Below, piece by piece: positions 63,798 through 64,000 of a DNA stretch of 64,000 bases. The position numbers and the translations under genes are program-made. The stretch is taken from NCBI GenBank assembly GCA_019155185.1, contig CM032795.1, positions 16,161,795-16,225,794 of the forward strand. The letters run 5' to 3'. Positions within the stretch are counted from its first letter, which is position 1; each line of letters begins with the position of its first letter. The notes under the pieces are model-generated. The model worked only from the letters and a program-made list of their open reading frames with translations, did no database searches and was not told the DNA's origin. The DNA is from Beaufortia kweichowensis. Taxonomy: Eukaryota > Chordata > Actinopteri > Cypriniformes > Gastromyzontidae.

Positions 63798-63803
63798 AAT
63801 AAA
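63798..63803 (+). terminator. Distal abca2 poly(A) signal (AATAAA)
   Basis: Canonical AATAAA followed within 20-30 bases by TTTTGTGAGTCTTTC, a plausible GT/T-rich downstream element. It gives a 3' UTR of about 2.05 kb. Confidence 0.5.
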
Positions 63804-63876
63804 ATGTTCAATTTATTTTGTGAGTCTTTCTATATTCACGCACAGTATTGTCAGGAAAACACTTATTTAAAAAATC

Positions 63877-63882
63877 TTTATT
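63877..63882 (-). terminator. Minus-strand poly(A) signal of a possible converging gene beyond the window
   Basis: AATAAA on the minus strand, about 75 bases past the distal abca2 signal. It could mark the 3' end of a gene entering from the right, which would be tail to tail with abca2. No coding sequence of that gene is in the window. Confidence 0.3.
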
Positions 63883-64000
63883 ATTAGAAGCAACATATGT
63901 AAACACAATTATTTCCCATAAAACCTTAAATAGATTACTTAAAACACTTCATGGTGTGATTATGTATTTAAAAAACAGAAAGTGTTATAGTAGTTAAAAA

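Larger units (their letters stand above)
61771..63825 (+). other. abca2: abca2 3' UTR
   Basis: From the stop codon to just past the last plus-strand AATAAA. Three candidate poly(A) signals suggest alternative ends: ATTAAA at 62747-62752 with a GT-rich element right after it (about 1 kb UTR), AATAAA at 63229-63234, and AATAAA at 63798-63803. No coding frame with similarity is present. Confidence 0.6.

Overview
This is a stretch of teleost nuclear genome, most likely from a cypriniform fish (carp, minnow or danio relative). All genes are intron-rich vertebrate genes with GT-AG introns. Non-coding DNA is AT-rich. Several short inverted-repeat elements in the introns match families I recognise from zebrafish and carps. 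The species cannot be fixed from sequence alone. Layout, left to right: (1) 1-2641 looks like the 3' UTR of a plus-strand gene starting outside the window, probably rorb judging by human synteny. (2) trpm6, minus strand, 16220 down to 2949, 39 coding exons, a complete Mg2+ channel fused to an alpha-kinase. (3) The c9orf40 homologue, minus, 18708-17976, two coding exons. (4) carnmt1, minus, 21811-19417, eight exons, carnosine N-methyltransferase. (5) fut7, minus, 23961-22900, single coding exon, alpha-1,3-fucosyltransferase. (6) abca2, plus, 26444-61770, 49 coding exons, a full-length lipid transporter, with a long 3' UTR. A minus-strand poly(A) signal near the right edge hints at a converging gene beyond the window. 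The genes are not an operon; each appears to have its own promoter and poly(A) signal. In human, trpm6/c9orf40/carnmt1 are neighbours on 9q21 and fut7/abca2 are neighbours on 9q34.3. Here the two blocks abut, with the join between carnmt1 and fut7. I found no undescribed system. The most useful observations are three internal reading-frame breaks in otherwise intact, highly conserved exons (two in trpm6, one in the first ATPase domain of abca2), probably sequence errors; a GC-AG intron in abca2; tail-to-tail poly(A) signals about 45 bp apart at 2618-2669; an extra exon-encoded block in the first luminal domain of abca2; and related intronic repeats shared by trpm6 and abca2. All exon boundaries were read by eye from splice signals, codon phase and recalled family sequences, so individual ends could be off by a few bases.
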